64,000 nt of DNA from Pseudomonas poae (GCA_028869255.1 CP110972.1:4469001-4533000), one strand, 5' to 3'. Shown: positions 8,650-19,737, numbered from the stretch's first letter. The notes: generated by a model from the letters alone, not told the origin. Numbers and translations: made by a program.

Positions 8650-10292
8650 CAGACTTTGAAACGCGACACGCCGCTGCGCAGACCGACCGCAACCTGGCTC
8701 AGTTCATCAATCGCAAAACTGGCCTGGCGCAGCGACTCCACGGTCTGGCTGCTGGCATCGCCCAATTGCACCAGCGCATGGTTGATCTGCTCGGCGCCGG
8801 TCGCCTGGGCCTGCATGCCCTCGTTGACCATCAACACCCGTGGCGCCAGCGCCTGCACCTGATGGATGATCTGCGACAGCTGCTCACCCACTTGCTGCAC
8901 TTCGAACATGCCGCGGCGCACTTCCTCGGAGAACTTGTCCATGCCCATCACCCCTGCCGACACCGCCGACTGGATCTCACGCACCATCTGCTCGATGTCG
9001 TAGGTGGCCACGGCGGTCTGGTCCGCCAGGCGGCGTACTTCGGTGGCGACCACAGCAAAACCACGGCCGTATTCACCGGCCTTCTCGGCCTCGATGGCCG
9101 CGTTGAGCGACAACAGGTTGGTCTGGTCAGCCACTTTGACGATGGTCACTACCACCTGGTTGATGTTGCCGGCCTTCTCATTGAGGATCGCCAGCTTGGC
9201 GTTCACCAGGTCGGCGGCGCCCATCACCGAGTGCATGGTTTCTTCCATGCGCGCCAGGCCCTGCTGGCCGGAACCGGCGGCCACCGACGCCTGGTCGGCG
9301 GCGGTCGACACCTCGGTCATGGTGCGCACCAGGTCTTTGGAGGTGGCGGCGATTTCCCGGGACGTCGCCCCAATTTCGGTGGTGGTGGCGGCGGTTTCGG
9401 TGGCGGTGGCCTGTTGCTGCTTGGAGGTCGCGGCAATCTCGGTCACCGAGGTAGTCACTTGCACCGATGAACGCTGGGCTTGGGAAACCAGGGCCGTCAG
9501 CTCGGTCATCATGTCATTGAAGCCGGTTTCGACAGCGCCGAATTCGTCCTTGCGCTCCAGGTTCAGGCGTTTGCTCAGGTCCCCGGTGCGCATGGTGTCG
9601 AGGATGTCGACGATGCGCTGCATCGGCGCCATGATGGCGCGCATCAGCAGCAAGCCACACAGGCCGGCAGCGAGGATCGCGATGAGCAGCGACACCGCCA
9701 TGCTGATCTTGGCCGACAGCACGGCCTCGTCGATGGCCGCCGTGGCGCGGTCGGACACGTTTTTGTTTTCAGTAATGATGTCGTTGAGCTTCATGCGACC
9801 TTCGGTCCACACCGGCGTGAGTTGCTCTTCAAGCAGCTCACGCGCAGCCGGCAGGTCATTGTTCTGCACGCGGTCCAACAGTTCGGCAAGGATTTTGTTG
9901 TAGTTGATGTGCGCCGCCTTGAAGTTATCGAACTCCATGCGGTCGGCCTGGCCATGAATGGTTCTTTCATAGTTGGCCATCTGCTGCTCAATACGCGCCT
10001 CGAACGCCTTGTAGTCGGACTTGTCGGTATTGGTGAAGGTTTTGTCCTCGCGCAGGCCAATGATGTCGATGGTCTGCAAATAGCTGTCGACCCACGCGCT
10101 GCGAATCATCGAGCTGAGGTAAACCCCGGGCACCGCATCATCCCGGACTGCTTCCTGGCTGGCTTCGATCTTCAGCAACCGTGAGTAGGACACCACGACC
10201 ATCAGCAGCATGATCGCGATAATGACCGCAAAGCTCGCCAAAATCCGTTGGCGCAAGGTCCAGTTCTTCACAGTAATTCCTCGAAGGGCCAT
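8649..10292 (-). CDS. wspA: WspA, membrane methyl-accepting receptor
   Basis: WspA senses surface contact and controls WspE. The 547-residue protein has a first membrane helix at about 17-37 ([20 protein letters not shown]), a periplasmic four-helix-type sensor region (about 40-190), and a second helix near 192-215 ([20 protein letters not shown]). A HAMP domain and a long cytoplasmic methyl-accepting coiled coil follow, with the conserved hairpin tip [20 protein letters not shown]. Start ATG 10292. This is the promoter-proximal gene of the seven-gene minus-strand operon wspABCDEF-R. Confidence 0.96.
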   Translation of the reverse strand: MALRGITVKNWTLRQRILASFAVIIAIMLLMVVVSYSRLLKIEASQEAVRDDAVPGVYLSSMIRSAWVDSYLQTIDIIGLREDKTFTNTDKSDYKAFEARIEQQMANYERTIHGQADRMEFDNFKAAHINYNKILAELLDRVQNNDLPAARELLEEQLTPVWTEGRMKLNDIITENKNVSDRATAAIDEAVLSAKISMAVSLLIAILAAGLCGLLLMRAIMAPMQRIVDILDTMRTGDLSKRLNLERKDEFGAVETGFNDMMTELTALVSQAQRSSVQVTTSVTEIAATSKQQQATATETAATTTEIGATSREIAATSKDLVRTMTEVSTAADQASVAAGSGQQGLARMEETMHSVMGAADLVNAKLAILNEKAGNINQVVVTIVKVADQTNLLSLNAAIEAEKAGEYGRGFAVVATEVRRLADQTAVATYDIEQMVREIQSAVSAGVMGMDKFSEEVRRGMFEVQQVGEQLSQIIHQVQALAPRVLMVNEGMQAQATGAEQINHALVQLGDASSQTVESLRQASFAIDELSQVAVGLRSGVSRFKV

Positions 10293-10390
10293 TCAAATGG
10301 GGGGAGTATAGCTGAGCAGAAGCCCTCATTAATCAACGGGTTTTGCTGGAATGCTCACAGAATGCACAGTCAGGCATTACACAATCAAAT

Positions 10391-10430
10391 GTGGGAGGGG
10401 CAAGTCGAGTCGTCGCACCGCCCCTCCCAC
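10391..10430. terminator. Stable hairpin between DUF533 gene and wspA
   Basis: GTGGGAGGGGC and GCCCCTCCCAC form an 11-base-pair perfect stem with an 18-base loop. It lies just past the end of the 10456-11163 gene. There is no strong T run, so it may be a REP-like element and not a classical terminator. Confidence 0.5.
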
Positions 10431-10455
10431 CTTTGGATTTGCATAAACCCCGTGA

Positions 10456-11163
10456 TTACTGGTTCAGTCGCACCTGTTTCTCCAGCTCCAGCTTCAAACC
10501 CGGCTCCAGCTTGAGTTGGCGCGCCAACTCATCCAGATAGGCCTTCTCCATAAAATTTTCTTCGTCCACCAGCATCACGCTGGCGATGTACATCTCGGCC
10601 GCCATTTCCGGCGTGCCGGCAGCGCGGGCCACGTCGGCGGGGTCCAGAGGCTTGTTCAGTTCGGCGTGCAGCCAGTTTTGCAGCTCACGGTCGTTGTCCA
10701 GCTTGGTGAATTCGCCTTCGATCAACGCCCGCTCGCGGTCGTCCACATGCCCGTCGGCCTTGGCTGCCGCGACCAGGGCCTTGAGAATGCCCTGGCTATG
10801 CTGCTCGACCTGGGCGGGCGGCAGGCGGTCGATGGTTTGCGGCTCACCTTGGGGCGCACCGGCCTGTTGCGCCTGCCAGTTGCCGTAGGCTTTGTAGGCG
10901 ATCACCCCCAACGCCGCCAGCCCGCCGTAGGTCAGGGCCTTGCCGCCAAACTTGCGCGCCTTTTTGTTGCCCAGCAACAGGCCCATGGCACCCGCCGCGA
11001 GGGCGCCGCCGCCAGCGCCGCCGAGCAAACTGCCGAGCCCGCCACCGCCGAGCAAGCCGCCCAGGGCACCTTTATCGTCGGATTTGCGCTGGCCGCCAGC
11101 CTTGTTCTGCAGCATGTCCTGGCCGGATTTAAGCAACTGATCGAGCAATCCACGGGTATTCAT
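10456..11163 (-). CDS. DUF533 (YebE/TerB-like) inner-membrane protein
   Basis: A 235-residue protein of the DUF533 family, function unknown. After an N-terminal amphipathic stretch (MNTRGLLDQLLKSGQDML) comes a glycine-rich segment with many GG pairs (about 34-65), a hydrophobic segment (TYGGLAALGVIAYKAYG, about 78-95), then a helical TerB-like domain (AKADGHVDDRERALIEGEF; AEMYIASVMLVDEENFMEKAYLDELA). The acidic DGHVDDRE and DEENFMEK pairs are typical of TerB folds. It is convergent with no gene and stands apart from the wsp operon. Confidence 0.85.
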   Translation of the reverse strand: MNTRGLLDQLLKSGQDMLQNKAGGQRKSDDKGALGGLLGGGGLGSLLGGAGGGALAAGAMGLLLGNKKARKFGGKALTYGGLAALGVIAYKAYGNWQAQQAGAPQGEPQTIDRLPPAQVEQHSQGILKALVAAAKADGHVDDRERALIEGEFTKLDNDRELQNWLHAELNKPLDPADVARAAGTPEMAAEMYIASVMLVDEENFMEKAYLDELARQLKLEPGLKLELEKQVRLNQ

Positions 11164-11331
11164 TCATCGCCTCCAGACACTTGGGTTCATAGGACCAATA
11201 GGCCCCCAGCGTAAAACTAAGTGCCAAAAAGCCTCGATCTAGAGTGCTTCCAGATGTAACGCCGCTGCCGTTCGCTAAAACCGATATACACTCGAATACA
11301 TCTATAAAAACACCCCACTGGTAATTCCAGC

Positions 11332-12243
11332 ATGATGACCTTGCGTCAAATCCGGCATTTTATCGCCGTGGCCGAGACCGGCTCGATCTCCGCCGCCGCG
11401 CAAACCGCCTTCATTTCCCAGTCGACCCTGACCCTGGCGATTCAGCAACTGGAACAGGAAATCGGCGTCAACCTGTTCAACCGCCATGCCAAGGGCATGA
11501 CCCTGACCCATCAGGGCCACCAGTTCCTGCGCCAGGCGCACTTGATCCTCGCCACCGTCGACAACGCCAAGCGCAGCCTGCAACAGAGCACCGACCAAGT
11601 GGCCGGGCAGTTGATCATCGGCGTGACCAGCCTGGTGGCCGGCTATTACCTCGCTGACCTGCTCACCCGTTTCCAACGCGCCTACCCGAATGTGGAAATC
11701 CGCGTGATGGAGGACGAGCGCCCGTATATCGAGCATTTGCTGGTCAGCGGCGAAATTGACGTGGGCGTGCTGATCCTGTCCAACCTCGAAGACCGCCACG
11801 CGCTGCAGACCGAAGTCCTCACCCACTCGCCCCACCGCCTGTGGCTGCCGGCGCAACATCCGCTGCTGGAACACGACAGCATCAACCTGGCCGACGTCGC
11901 CCGCGAACCGCTGATCCAACTGAACGTGGATGAAATGGGCCACAACGCCCAGCGCATGTGGACTGGCGCCGGCCTACAGCCGCGGGTCACGTTACGCACC
12001 GCGTCAACCGAAGCCGTGCGCAGCCTGGTAGCCGCCGGGCTCGGCGTGTCGATTCAGCCCGACATGACCTACCGCCCCTGGTCACTGGAGGGCGACATTA
12101 TTGAAGCGCGGCCGATTGCCGACCTCAGCCAGACCCTCGACGTGGGCCTGGCCTGGCGCCGAGGCACCGCACGCCCGGCCTTGGTGGACCCGTTCCTGAC
12201 CGTGGCCCGCGAGCAACCGCACCCGCGCAAGCCATCTATTTAA
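11332..12243 (+). CDS. LysR-family transcriptional regulator
   Basis: A 303-residue LysR regulator. The N-terminal winged helix-turn-helix is clear (LRQIRHFIAVAETGSISAAAQ, then SQSTLTLAIQQLEQEIGVNLFNR), followed by a periplasmic-binding-like effector domain from about residue 90. The first of two ATG codons is at 11332 and the second at 11335. It is on the same strand and about 100 bases upstream of the aldehyde dehydrogenase at 12347, so it probably controls the polyamine/aminobutyraldehyde cluster. That link is positional inference, and the ligand is unknown. Confidence 0.92.
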   Translation: MMTLRQIRHFIAVAETGSISAAAQTAFISQSTLTLAIQQLEQEIGVNLFNRHAKGMTLTHQGHQFLRQAHLILATVDNAKRSLQQSTDQVAGQLIIGVTSLVAGYYLADLLTRFQRAYPNVEIRVMEDERPYIEHLLVSGEIDVGVLILSNLEDRHALQTEVLTHSPHRLWLPAQHPLLEHDSINLADVAREPLIQLNVDEMGHNAQRMWTGAGLQPRVTLRTASTEAVRSLVAAGLGVSIQPDMTYRPWSLEGDIIEARPIADLSQTLDVGLAWRRGTARPALVDPFLTVAREQPHPRKPSI

Positions 12244-12346
12244 TCGAATGCCGCATTCAGTATTTAGTATTTGTTGACCTCGCGCCTGACCTCTACTCTC
12301 AGTTCACGCCTATAGAGAAGGTCTGGCGCCTCGTAAGAGAACGCCC

Positions 12347-13834
12347 ATGGCCACACAAGAAAAGAGATCGCGAAAAATGTCCGGCGCGTCCACCCCGCTG
12401 CTCACTGCGTTGCTGATCGACGGCGAACTGGTCCAGGGCCAGGGTGTTGCCGAGCCGATTCTCAACCCGGCCACCGGCGAAGTCCTCACCCAGATCGCCG
12501 AAGCCAGCACCGAGCAAGTCGAAAGCGCCATCCTCGCCGCCCACCGCGCCTTTGCCGGCTGGTCACGCACTACGCCGCAGCAGCGCTCGAACATCCTCTT
12601 GGGCATCGCCGAGGCCATCGAAAAACACGCCGACTACCTGGCGCGCCTGGAATCGCTGAACTGCGGCAAACCGCTGCACCTGGCGCGTCAGGATGACCTG
12701 AGCGCCACCGTCGACGTGTTCCGCTTCTTTGCCGGGGCCGTGCGTTGCCAGACCGGGCAGCTCAGCGGCGAATACCTGCCGGGCTACACCAGCATGGTGC
12801 GTCGCGACCCGATCGGGGTCGTGGCCTCGATTGCACCCTGGAACTACCCGTTGATGATGGCCGCGTGGAAAATCGCCCCAGCCCTGGCCGCCGGTAATAC
12901 GTTGGTGTTCAAGCCGTCGGAACACACGCCGCTGTCGATCCTGGCCCTGGCGCCTGTACTGAAGGAATTGTTACCACGGGGCGTGATAAACATTCTGTGT
13001 GGCGGCGGCGAAGGGGTCGGCAGCCATTTGGTCAGCCATCCCAAGGTGCGCATGGTGTCGTTGACCGGCGATATCGTCACCGGGCAGAAAATCCTGCAAG
13101 CCGCCTCCAAAACCCTTAAACGCACGCACTTGGAACTGGGCGGCAAGGCGCCGGTAATCGTATGCAACGACGCCGATCTGCAAGCTGTGGTTGAAGGCGT
13201 GCGCGCCTACGGCTATTACAACGCCGGCCAGGATTGCACCGCCGCTTGCCGCATCTACGCCCAGGCCGGTATCCACGACAAATTGGTCGCCGACCTCGGC
13301 GCCGCCGTCAGCAGCCTGCGCTTTGCCGGTAAACGCGACGCCGACAATGAACTCGGCCCGCTGATCAGCACCCGCCAACGTGACCGCGTCGCCAGTTTTG
13401 TCGAACGCGCCCTCGGCCAGCCGCATATCGAACGGGTGACCGGCGCCGCCGTGCATTCCGGCGCGGGCTTCTATTACCAACCGACCCTGCTCGCCGGCTG
13501 TAAACAGAACGACGAAATCGTACAGCGCGAAGTGTTCGGCCCGGTGGTCACCGTGACCCGCTTCGATGAGCTGGAACAGGCGGTGGACTGGGCCAACGAC
13601 TCCGAATACGGCCTGGCCTCCTCCGTCTGGACCCAGAACCTGGACAAGGCCATGCAGGTCGCGGCGCGCCTGCAATACGGCTGCACCTGGATCAACAGCC
13701 ATTTCATGCTGGTCAGCGAAATGCCCCACGGCGGCTTGAAGCGCTCGGGGTATGGGAAAGATCTGTCCAGCGATTCGCTGCAGGACTACAGCGTGGTGCG
13801 GCACATCATGGCCCGCCACGGTCAGCACCTTTAA
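12347..13834 (+). CDS. Gamma-aminobutyraldehyde dehydrogenase-like enzyme (copy 1)
   Basis: NAD-dependent aldehyde dehydrogenase of the PatD/gamma-aminobutyraldehyde class, expected to convert 4-aminobutanal from putrescine to GABA. The 495-residue protein carries the family blocks [13 protein letters not shown] (cofactor region), ELGGKAPV with the catalytic Glu, [11 protein letters not shown] with the catalytic Cys, and [15 protein letters not shown] codons at 12347 and 12377 are both possible; the second would remove ten basic residues. A close paralogue lies at 18213, and an ABC importer sits between them. Substrate assignment rests on family resemblance and context. Confidence 0.88.
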   Translation: MATQEKRSRKMSGASTPLLTALLIDGELVQGQGVAEPILNPATGEVLTQIAEASTEQVESAILAAHRAFAGWSRTTPQQRSNILLGIAEAIEKHADYLARLESLNCGKPLHLARQDDLSATVDVFRFFAGAVRCQTGQLSGEYLPGYTSMVRRDPIGVVASIAPWNYPLMMAAWKIAPALAAGNTLVFKPSEHTPLSILALAPVLKELLPRGVINILCGGGEGVGSHLVSHPKVRMVSLTGDIVTGQKILQAASKTLKRTHLELGGKAPVIVCNDADLQAVVEGVRAYGYYNAGQDCTAACRIYAQAGIHDKLVADLGAAVSSLRFAGKRDADNELGPLISTRQRDRVASFVERALGQPHIERVTGAAVHSGAGFYYQPTLLAGCKQNDEIVQREVFGPVVTVTRFDELEQAVDWANDSEYGLASSVWTQNLDKAMQVAARLQYGCTWINSHFMLVSEMPHGGLKRSGYGKDLSSDSLQDYSVVRHIMARHGQHL

Positions 13835-13905
13835 AACAACAACTAAGCTCATGCGTTACGGCTTCACACACTGCCCCGACCATAATTAAAGAAGAGGGAA
13901 CCCCT

Positions 13906-15057
13906 ATGTCTGCGCACAAGACCGCACTGCTCAGTGCCTTGACCACCGCGCTGCTGGCCAGCGCCAGCCTCCAGGCCGCCGAACCGCTCAAAGCGGTGGG
14001 CGCGGGTGAGGGCCAGTTGGATATCGTCGCCTGGCCCGGCTACATCGAACGTGGCGAAAGCGACAAGGCCTACGACTGGGTCAGCGGTTTCGAGAAGGAA
14101 ACCGGCTGTAAGGTCAATGTGAAAACCGCCGCCACCTCTGACGAAATGGTCAGCTTGATGGCCAAGGGCGGCTATGACCTGGTGACCGCGTCCGGTGATG
14201 CGTCGCTGCGGTTGATCGCCGGCAAACGGGTACAGCCGATCAACACGGCGCTGATCCCCAACTGGAAAAACATCGACCCGCGCCTCAAAGACGCGCCGTG
14301 GTACGTGGTGGGCCAGCAGACTTACGGCACCCCGTACCAGTGGGGCCCGAACGTGTTGATGTACAACACCAACGTGTTCAAGACCGCGCCCACCAGCTGG
14401 AACGTGCTGTTTGACGCGCAGAACCTGCCCGACGGCAAGCCGAACAAAGGCCGTGTGCAAGCCTACGACGGCCCGATCTACATCGCCGACGCCGCGCTGT
14501 ACCTCAAGAGCACCAAGCCGGAACTGGGTATCCAGAGCCCCTACGAGCTGACCGAAACCCAGTACAAGGCCGTGCTTGAACTGTTGCGCGCCCAGCAACC
14601 GTTGATCCACCGCTACTGGCACGACACCACCGTGCAAATGAGTGACTTCAAGAACGAAGGCGTGGTGGCCTCCAGCGCCTGGCCCTATCAGGTCAACGGC
14701 CTGCAGAACGAGAAGCAGCCGATCGCGTCGACAATTCCGAAAGAAGGCGCCACCGGCTGGGCCGACACCACCATGCTGCACGCCGAGGCCAAGCACCCCA
14801 ACTGCGCCTACAAGTGGATGGACTGGTCGCTGCAGCCGAAGGTCCAGGGCGATGTCGCCGCCTGGTTCGGCTCGCTGCCGGCAGTGCCTGCGGCCTGCAA
14901 GGAAAGCGAACTGCTGGGCGCCGAAGGGTGCAAGACCAACGGTTTCGACCAGTTCGACAAGATCGCCTTCTGGAAAACCCCGCAGGCTGAGGGCGGCAAA
15001 TTCGTGCCGTACAGCCGCTGGACCCAGGATTACATCGCGATCATGGGTGGCAGGTAA
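13906..15057 (+). CDS. Polyamine-type ABC transporter substrate-binding protein
   Basis: Periplasmic binding protein of the spermidine/putrescine (PotD/PotF) superfamily, 383 residues. A signal peptide is visible (ALLSALTTALLASASLQA, cleavage after about residue 25). Mature features include LDIVAWPGYIERGES, GYDLVTASGDASLRLIAG, YGTPYQWGPNVLMYN and SSAWPYQVNGL. It is preceded by a GAAGAGGGAACCCCT ribosome binding region. It begins a binding protein-ATPase-permease-permease set, interrupted only by a REP doublet. The exact ligand (putrescine, GABA or a related amine) cannot be told from sequence. Confidence 0.9.
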   Translation: MSAHKTALLSALTTALLASASLQAAEPLKAVGAGEGQLDIVAWPGYIERGESDKAYDWVSGFEKETGCKVNVKTAATSDEMVSLMAKGGYDLVTASGDASLRLIAGKRVQPINTALIPNWKNIDPRLKDAPWYVVGQQTYGTPYQWGPNVLMYNTNVFKTAPTSWNVLFDAQNLPDGKPNKGRVQAYDGPIYIADAALYLKSTKPELGIQSPYELTETQYKAVLELLRAQQPLIHRYWHDTTVQMSDFKNEGVVASSAWPYQVNGLQNEKQPIASTIPKEGATGWADTTMLHAEAKHPNCAYKWMDWSLQPKVQGDVAAWFGSLPAVPAACKESELLGAEGCKTNGFDQFDKIAFWKTPQAEGGKFVPYSRWTQDYIAIMGGR

Positions 15058-15098
15058 GGTCTTGCGGGCTGCATAGATCCAATGTGGACAGGGTTTCT

Positions 15099-15183
15099 GT
15101 GGGAGCTGGCTTGCCTGCGATGCAGGCACCTCGGTGTTTCAGCCAGACCGAGGTGATGCCATCGCAGGCAAGCCAGCTCCCAC
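15099..15183. repeat. REP doublet
   Basis: Inverted pair GTGGGAGCTGGCTTGCCTGC / reverse complement, in the gap between the binding-protein gene and its ATPase gene. In this position it could form an mRNA hairpin that separates abundant binding-protein message from downstream genes. Confidence 0.9.
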
Positions 15184-15288
15184 AGAAAAGCGCCCACATT
15201 CAGATCGAGTCGCCTTCCACTGTTTTGATTTTTCAGAAGTCCAGGCCGGGCCGCTGCGACGACCCGCGCCTTTTTGGAGCACCGCACC

Positions 15289-16323
15289 ATGACGCTTGCA
15301 GTCCAGTTCACCCACGTTTCCCGTCAGTTCGGCGAAGTGAAAGCCGTTGACCGGGTTTCCATCGATATCCAGGACGGCGAGTTCTTTTCCATGCTCGGCC
15401 CCTCCGGCTCCGGCAAAACCACGTGCCTGCGCCTGATTGCCGGCTTCGAGCAGCCGAGCGCAGGCTCGATCCGGATTCATGGCGAGGAAGCCGCCGGCTT
15501 GCCGCCGTATCAACGCGACGTAAACACTGTGTTTCAGGATTACGCGCTGTTCCCCCATATGAATGTGCGCGACAACGTGGCCTACGGCCTCAAGGTCAAG
15601 GGCGTGGCCAAGGCCGAGCGCCTCAACCGCGCCGAAGAGGCATTGGCCATGGTCGCCCTCGGCGGTTACGGCGATCGCAAGCCGGTGCAGCTCTCCGGTG
15701 GCCAGCGCCAACGCGTGGCACTGGCCCGCGCCCTGGTCAATCGCCCGCGGGTGTTGCTGCTGGATGAGCCGCTGGGCGCCCTTGACCTCAAGTTGCGCGA
15801 GCAGATGCAAAGCGAGCTGAAAAAGCTGCAACGCCAGCTGGGCATCACCTTTATTTTCGTGACCCATGACCAGACCGAAGCGCTGTCGATGTCCGACCGC
15901 GTGGCGGTGTTCAACAAAGGCCGCATCGAACAGGTCGACACCCCGCGCAACCTGTATATGAAGCCGGCCACCGCGTTCGTTGCCGAATTCGTCGGCACCT
16001 CCAACGTGATTCGCGGCGAACTGGCGCAGCGCCTCAGCGGCAGTGCCCAGCCCTTCTCGATTCGCCCGGAACACGTGCGTTTTGCCGAAGGCCCGTTGGG
16101 CTCCGGCGAGGTGGAAATCAGCGGCCTGCTGCACGATATCCAGTACCAGGGCAGCGCGACCCGCTATGAACTGAAACTGGAAAACGGCCAGGCGCTGAAC
16201 ATCAGCCAGGCCAACAACCAGTGGCTGGATACCAGCAGCAGCCATCAGGTCGGCCAGCCGATCACCGCCCGTTGGGCGCGGGAAGCCATGACCCCGCTGA
16301 CCGATACCGCAGGCGAGGTGTGA
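15289..16323 (+). CDS. PotA-like ABC transporter ATP-binding protein
   Basis: Energises the importer encoded here. The start ATG at 15289 (MTLAVQFTHV) has a GGAG at 15276-15279; an upstream TTG is less likely. In 344 residues: Walker A GPSGSGKTT, Q-loop FQDYALFPH, signature [15 protein letters not shown], Walker B LLLDEPLGALD, H-loop FVTHDQ, and a C-terminal TOBE domain (SIRPEHVRFAEGP). It is followed after one base by the first permease. Confidence 0.93.
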   Translation: MTLAVQFTHVSRQFGEVKAVDRVSIDIQDGEFFSMLGPSGSGKTTCLRLIAGFEQPSAGSIRIHGEEAAGLPPYQRDVNTVFQDYALFPHMNVRDNVAYGLKVKGVAKAERLNRAEEALAMVALGGYGDRKPVQLSGGQRQRVALARALVNRPRVLLLDEPLGALDLKLREQMQSELKKLQRQLGITFIFVTHDQTEALSMSDRVAVFNKGRIEQVDTPRNLYMKPATAFVAEFVGTSNVIRGELAQRLSGSAQPFSIRPEHVRFAEGPLGSGEVEISGLLHDIQYQGSATRYELKLENGQALNISQANNQWLDTSSSHQVGQPITARWAREAMTPLTDTAGEV

Positions 16324-16324
16324 G

Positions 16325-17254
16325 ATGAGCCTGGCCCTTTCCCAACCGCCGATGCGCAGGTTTTCCAACCTGCTCTACCGCAAGCCCAACCTGTACCTGG
16401 CGATGCTGCTGATACCGCCGCTGATCTGGTTCGGCGCGATCTACCTCGGCTCGTTGCTGACCCTGCTGTGGCAAGGTTTCTATACCTTTGACGACTTCAC
16501 CATGGCGGTCACGCCGGACCTGACCCTGGCCAACTTCGCAGCGCTGTTTCAGCCATCGAACTTCGACATCATCCTGCGCACCCTGAGCATGGCGATTGTG
16601 GTGTCGATCGCCAGTGCCATCGTGGCCTTCCCCATCGCCTACTACATGGCGCGCTACACCACGGGCAAGACCAAGGCGTTTTTCTATATCGCGGTGATGA
16701 TGCCGATGTGGGCCAGCTACATCGTCAAGGCCTACGCCTGGACCTTGCTGCTGGCCAAGGGCGGCGTGGCGCAGTGGTTCGTGCAGCACCTGGGCCTGGA
16801 GCCGGTGTTGCAGTTCGTGCTGGGCATTCCTGGCGTGGGTGGCAGTACCTTGAGCACCTCGCACCTGGGGCGGTTTATGGTCTTCGTTTATATCTGGCTG
16901 CCGTTCATGATCCTGCCGATCCAGGCGTCCCTGGAACGTTTGCCGCCCTCGTTGCTGCAAGCGTCGGCCGACCTGGGCGCCAAGCCGCGCCAGACGTTTA
17001 TGCAGGTGATTCTGCCGCTGTCGGTGCCAGGAATTGCCGCCGGTTCGATCTTCACGTTCTCGCTGACCCTGGGCGACTTCATCGTCCCGCAGCTGGTGGG
17101 CCCGCCCGGTTACTTCGTCGGCGGCATGGTCTACGCCCAGCAAGGCGCCATTGGCAATATGCCCATGGCCGCGGCGTTCACCCTGGTGCCGATCGTGCTG
17201 ATCGCGGTTTACCTGTCCATCGTCAAACGCCTGGGGGCCTTCGATGCACTCTGA
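16325..17254 (+). CDS. PotB-like ABC transporter permease
   Basis: Membrane subunit of the polyamine-type importer, 309 residues with about six predicted helices. The first is [20 protein letters not shown] and later ones include [19 protein letters not shown]. The EAA-type coupling loop that contacts the ATPase is recognisable in [19 protein letters not shown]. It starts one base after the ATPase stop and overlaps the next permease by 11 bases. Confidence 0.93.
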   Translation: MSLALSQPPMRRFSNLLYRKPNLYLAMLLIPPLIWFGAIYLGSLLTLLWQGFYTFDDFTMAVTPDLTLANFAALFQPSNFDIILRTLSMAIVVSIASAIVAFPIAYYMARYTTGKTKAFFYIAVMMPMWASYIVKAYAWTLLLAKGGVAQWFVQHLGLEPVLQFVLGIPGVGGSTLSTSHLGRFMVFVYIWLPFMILPIQASLERLPPSLLQASADLGAKPRQTFMQVILPLSVPGIAAGSIFTFSLTLGDFIVPQLVGPPGYFVGGMVYAQQGAIGNMPMAAAFTLVPIVLIAVYLSIVKRLGAFDAL

Positions 17255-18053
17255 AAAAGCCAGTTTGAGTTTGAAGATCGCAGCGTGGGGTGGGTTGGTG
17301 TTTCTGCATTTCCCGATCCTGATCATCTTCCTTTACGCCTTCAACACCGAAGAAGCCGCGTTCAGCTTTCCGCCCCAGGGCTTCACCCTGAAGTGGTTCA
17401 GCGTGGCCTTCGCCCGACCGGATGTGCTGGAAGCGATCAAGCTGTCGCTGCAGATCGCCGCCATCGCCACCCTGATTGCGATGGTGCTCGGCACATTGGC
17501 CTCGGCGGCGCTGTATCGCCGCGAGTTCTTCGGTAAACAAGGCGTGTCGTTGATGTTGATCCTGCCGATTGCACTGCCGGGGATCATCACCGGTATCGCG
17601 CTGCTGGCGACCTTCAAGACGCTGGGGATCGAGCCGGGGATGTTCACCATCATCGTCGGCCACGCGACGTTCTGCGTGGTGATCGTCTACAACAACGTGA
17701 TCGCCCGGTTGCGCCGCACTTCCCACAGCCTGATCGAAGCCTCGATGGACCTGGGCGCCGACGGCTGGCAGACCTTTCGCTACATCATCATGCCCAACCT
17801 GGGCTCGGCGCTGCTGGCCGGCGGCATGCTCGCCTTTGCGCTGTCGTTTGACGAAATCATCGTCACCACCTTCACCGCCGGCCACGAGCGCACCTTGCCG
17901 TTGTGGCTGCTCAACCAGTTGAGCCGCCCACGCGATGTGCCGGTGACCAACGTGGTGGCGATGCTGGTGATGCTGGTGACGATGTTCCCGATTCTCGGTG
18001 CCTATTACCTGACGCGCGGCGGTGAAAGCGTGGCCGGTAGTGGCGGTAAATAA
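17244..18053 (+). CDS. PotC-like ABC transporter permease
   Basis: Second membrane subunit, 269 residues. It opens with a helix ([21 protein letters not shown]), and the coupling loop is [19 protein letters not shown]. Its start lies inside the end of the previous permease gene, so the two are translationally coupled. It completes the importer set; the GABA-aldehyde dehydrogenase copy 2 follows after a REP doublet. Confidence 0.93.
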   Translation: MHSEKASLSLKIAAWGGLVFLHFPILIIFLYAFNTEEAAFSFPPQGFTLKWFSVAFARPDVLEAIKLSLQIAAIATLIAMVLGTLASAALYRREFFGKQGVSLMLILPIALPGIITGIALLATFKTLGIEPGMFTIIVGHATFCVVIVYNNVIARLRRTSHSLIEASMDLGADGWQTFRYIIMPNLGSALLAGGMLAFALSFDEIIVTTFTAGHERTLPLWLLNQLSRPRDVPVTNVVAMLVMLVTMFPILGAYYLTRGGESVAGSGGK

Positions 18054-18089
18054 CTGACAACACATAGCCACTGTTGAAACACGGTCAAT

Positions 18090-18159
18090 GTGGGAGCTGG
18101 CTTGCCTGCGATAGCGGTATCGACTGAACCACCGCTATCGCAGGCAAGCCAGCTCCCAC
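18090..18159. repeat. REP doublet
   Basis: Compact inverted pair, GTGGGAGCTGGCTTGCCTGC and complement, with a short inner palindrome GATAGCGGT/ACCGCTATC. It sits between the permease stop and the next dehydrogenase. Confidence 0.9.
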
Positions 18160-18212
18160 AGTTGAGCCGGTTTCTCCAGAGATAGAACTGTCGTTTTGAG
18201 GAGGACTGAACC

Positions 18213-19637
18213 ATGCAAACCAAACTCTTGATCAACGGCCAACTGGTCGAAGGCGAAGGCCCGGCCCAAGCCGTTTTCAACCCGGCACTCGGCCGCGTGC
18301 TGGTGGAAATCAAGGAAGCCAGCGAAGCCCAGGTCGACGCCGCCGTGCGTGCCGCCGACGCAGCCTTTGAAAGCTGGTCGCAAACCGCACCCAAGGATCG
18401 CTCGCTGTTGCTGCTGAAACTGGCGGACGTGATCGAAGCCCACGGCGAAGAACTGGCCAAGCTGGAATCGGACAACTGCGGCAAGCCCTACAGCGCTGCG
18501 TTGAACGACGAGATCCCGGCGATTGCCGACGTGTTTCGCTTCTTTGCCGGCGCCAGCCGCTGCATGAGCGGCTCGGCGGGTGGCGAGTACCTGCCCGGCC
18601 ACACGTCAATGATCCGCCGCGACCCGGTGGGCGTGATTGCATCCATCGCGCCGTGGAATTACCCACTGATGATGGTCGCCTGGAAAATCGCCCCGGCCCT
18701 GGCGGCGGGTAATACCGTGGTGCTCAAGCCGTCGGAGCAAACCCCGCTGACCGCGTTGCGCATGGTCGAACTGGCGGCGGAAATTTTCCCGGCCGGTGTA
18801 CTCAATCTGGTATTCGGCCGTGGGCCTACCGTGGGCAACCCGCTGGTGACCCACCCTAAAGTGCGCATGGTGTCGCTGACCGGTTCCATCGCCACCGGCG
18901 CGAATATCATCTCCAGCACCGCCGACAGCGTGAAACGCATGCACATGGAGCTGGGCGGCAAGGCGCCGGTGATCATCTTCAACGATGCGGACATCGACGC
19001 GGCCGTGGAAGGCATCCGCACTTTCGGCTTCTATAACGCCGGCCAGGACTGCACCGCCGCGTGCCGCATCTATGCGCAAGCGGATATCTACGATGCGTTT
19101 GTGGAGAAGCTCGGCGCGGCGGTCGCCAGCATCAAGTACGGTTTGCAGGATGACCCGGCCACCGAACTGGGCCCGCTGATCACCGCGCAACACCGCGACC
19201 GCGTGGCCGGGTTTGTCGAGCGCGCCGTGGCGCAGCCGCATATTCGCCTGGTCACGGGCGGCAAGGCGGTGGAAGGCAATGGTTTCTTCTTTGAACCGAC
19301 AGTGCTTGCCGATGCCCAGCAGGACGATGAGATCGTGCGCCGCGAGGTGTTCGGGCCAGTGGTGTCGGTGACCCAGTTCACCGATGAAGCGCAGGTACTG
19401 GGCTGGGCCAATGATTCGGACTACGGCCTGGCGTCATCCGTATGGACCGCCGATGTAGGACGCGCCCATCGCCTGGCCGCACGTTTGCAGTACGGCTGCA
19501 CCTGGGTCAACACTCACTTCATGCTCGTCAGTGAAATGCCCCACGGCGGTCAGAAACTGTCGGGCTATGGCAAGGACATGTCCATGTACGGCTTGGAGGA
19601 CTACACCACTGTTCGGCACGTGATGTTCAAGCACTGA
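18213..19637 (+). CDS. Gamma-aminobutyraldehyde dehydrogenase-like enzyme (copy 2)
   Basis: Paralogue of the enzyme at 12347, 474 residues, starting [16 protein letters not shown] at ATG 18213 with an upstream GAGGA. It has the same key blocks: [32 protein letters not shown] with the catalytic Cys, and [12 protein letters not shown]. It most likely oxidises 4-aminobutanal or a similar omega-aminoaldehyde with NAD. Two near-duplicate dehydrogenases flanking one importer suggest either two related substrates or different regulation. No partner aminotransferase is present in the window. Confidence 0.9.
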   Translation: MQTKLLINGQLVEGEGPAQAVFNPALGRVLVEIKEASEAQVDAAVRAADAAFESWSQTAPKDRSLLLLKLADVIEAHGEELAKLESDNCGKPYSAALNDEIPAIADVFRFFAGASRCMSGSAGGEYLPGHTSMIRRDPVGVIASIAPWNYPLMMVAWKIAPALAAGNTVVLKPSEQTPLTALRMVELAAEIFPAGVLNLVFGRGPTVGNPLVTHPKVRMVSLTGSIATGANIISSTADSVKRMHMELGGKAPVIIFNDADIDAAVEGIRTFGFYNAGQDCTAACRIYAQADIYDAFVEKLGAAVASIKYGLQDDPATELGPLITAQHRDRVAGFVERAVAQPHIRLVTGGKAVEGNGFFFEPTVLADAQQDDEIVRREVFGPVVSVTQFTDEAQVLGWANDSDYGLASSVWTADVGRAHRLAARLQYGCTWVNTHFMLVSEMPHGGQKLSGYGKDMSMYGLEDYTTVRHVMFKH

Positions 19638-19649
19638 TGCTTTACCCCT

Positions 19650-19737
19650 GTGGGAGCGGGCTTGCTCGCGAATGCGATATGTCAGTCACAGGTTTTACCG
19701 ACTGATCCACCGCATTCGTGAGCAAGCCCACTCCCAC
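19650..19737. repeat. REP doublet (GCGGGCTTGCTCGCG subtype)
   Basis: GTGGGAGCGGGCTTGCTCGC with an imperfect inverted copy ending CTCCCAC. The inner motif (GCGAATGCG/CGCATTCG) differs from the CTGGCTTGCC subtype elsewhere in the window. The rest of the 335-base gap before opgD (19738-19973) holds no recognisable gene. Confidence 0.88.
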
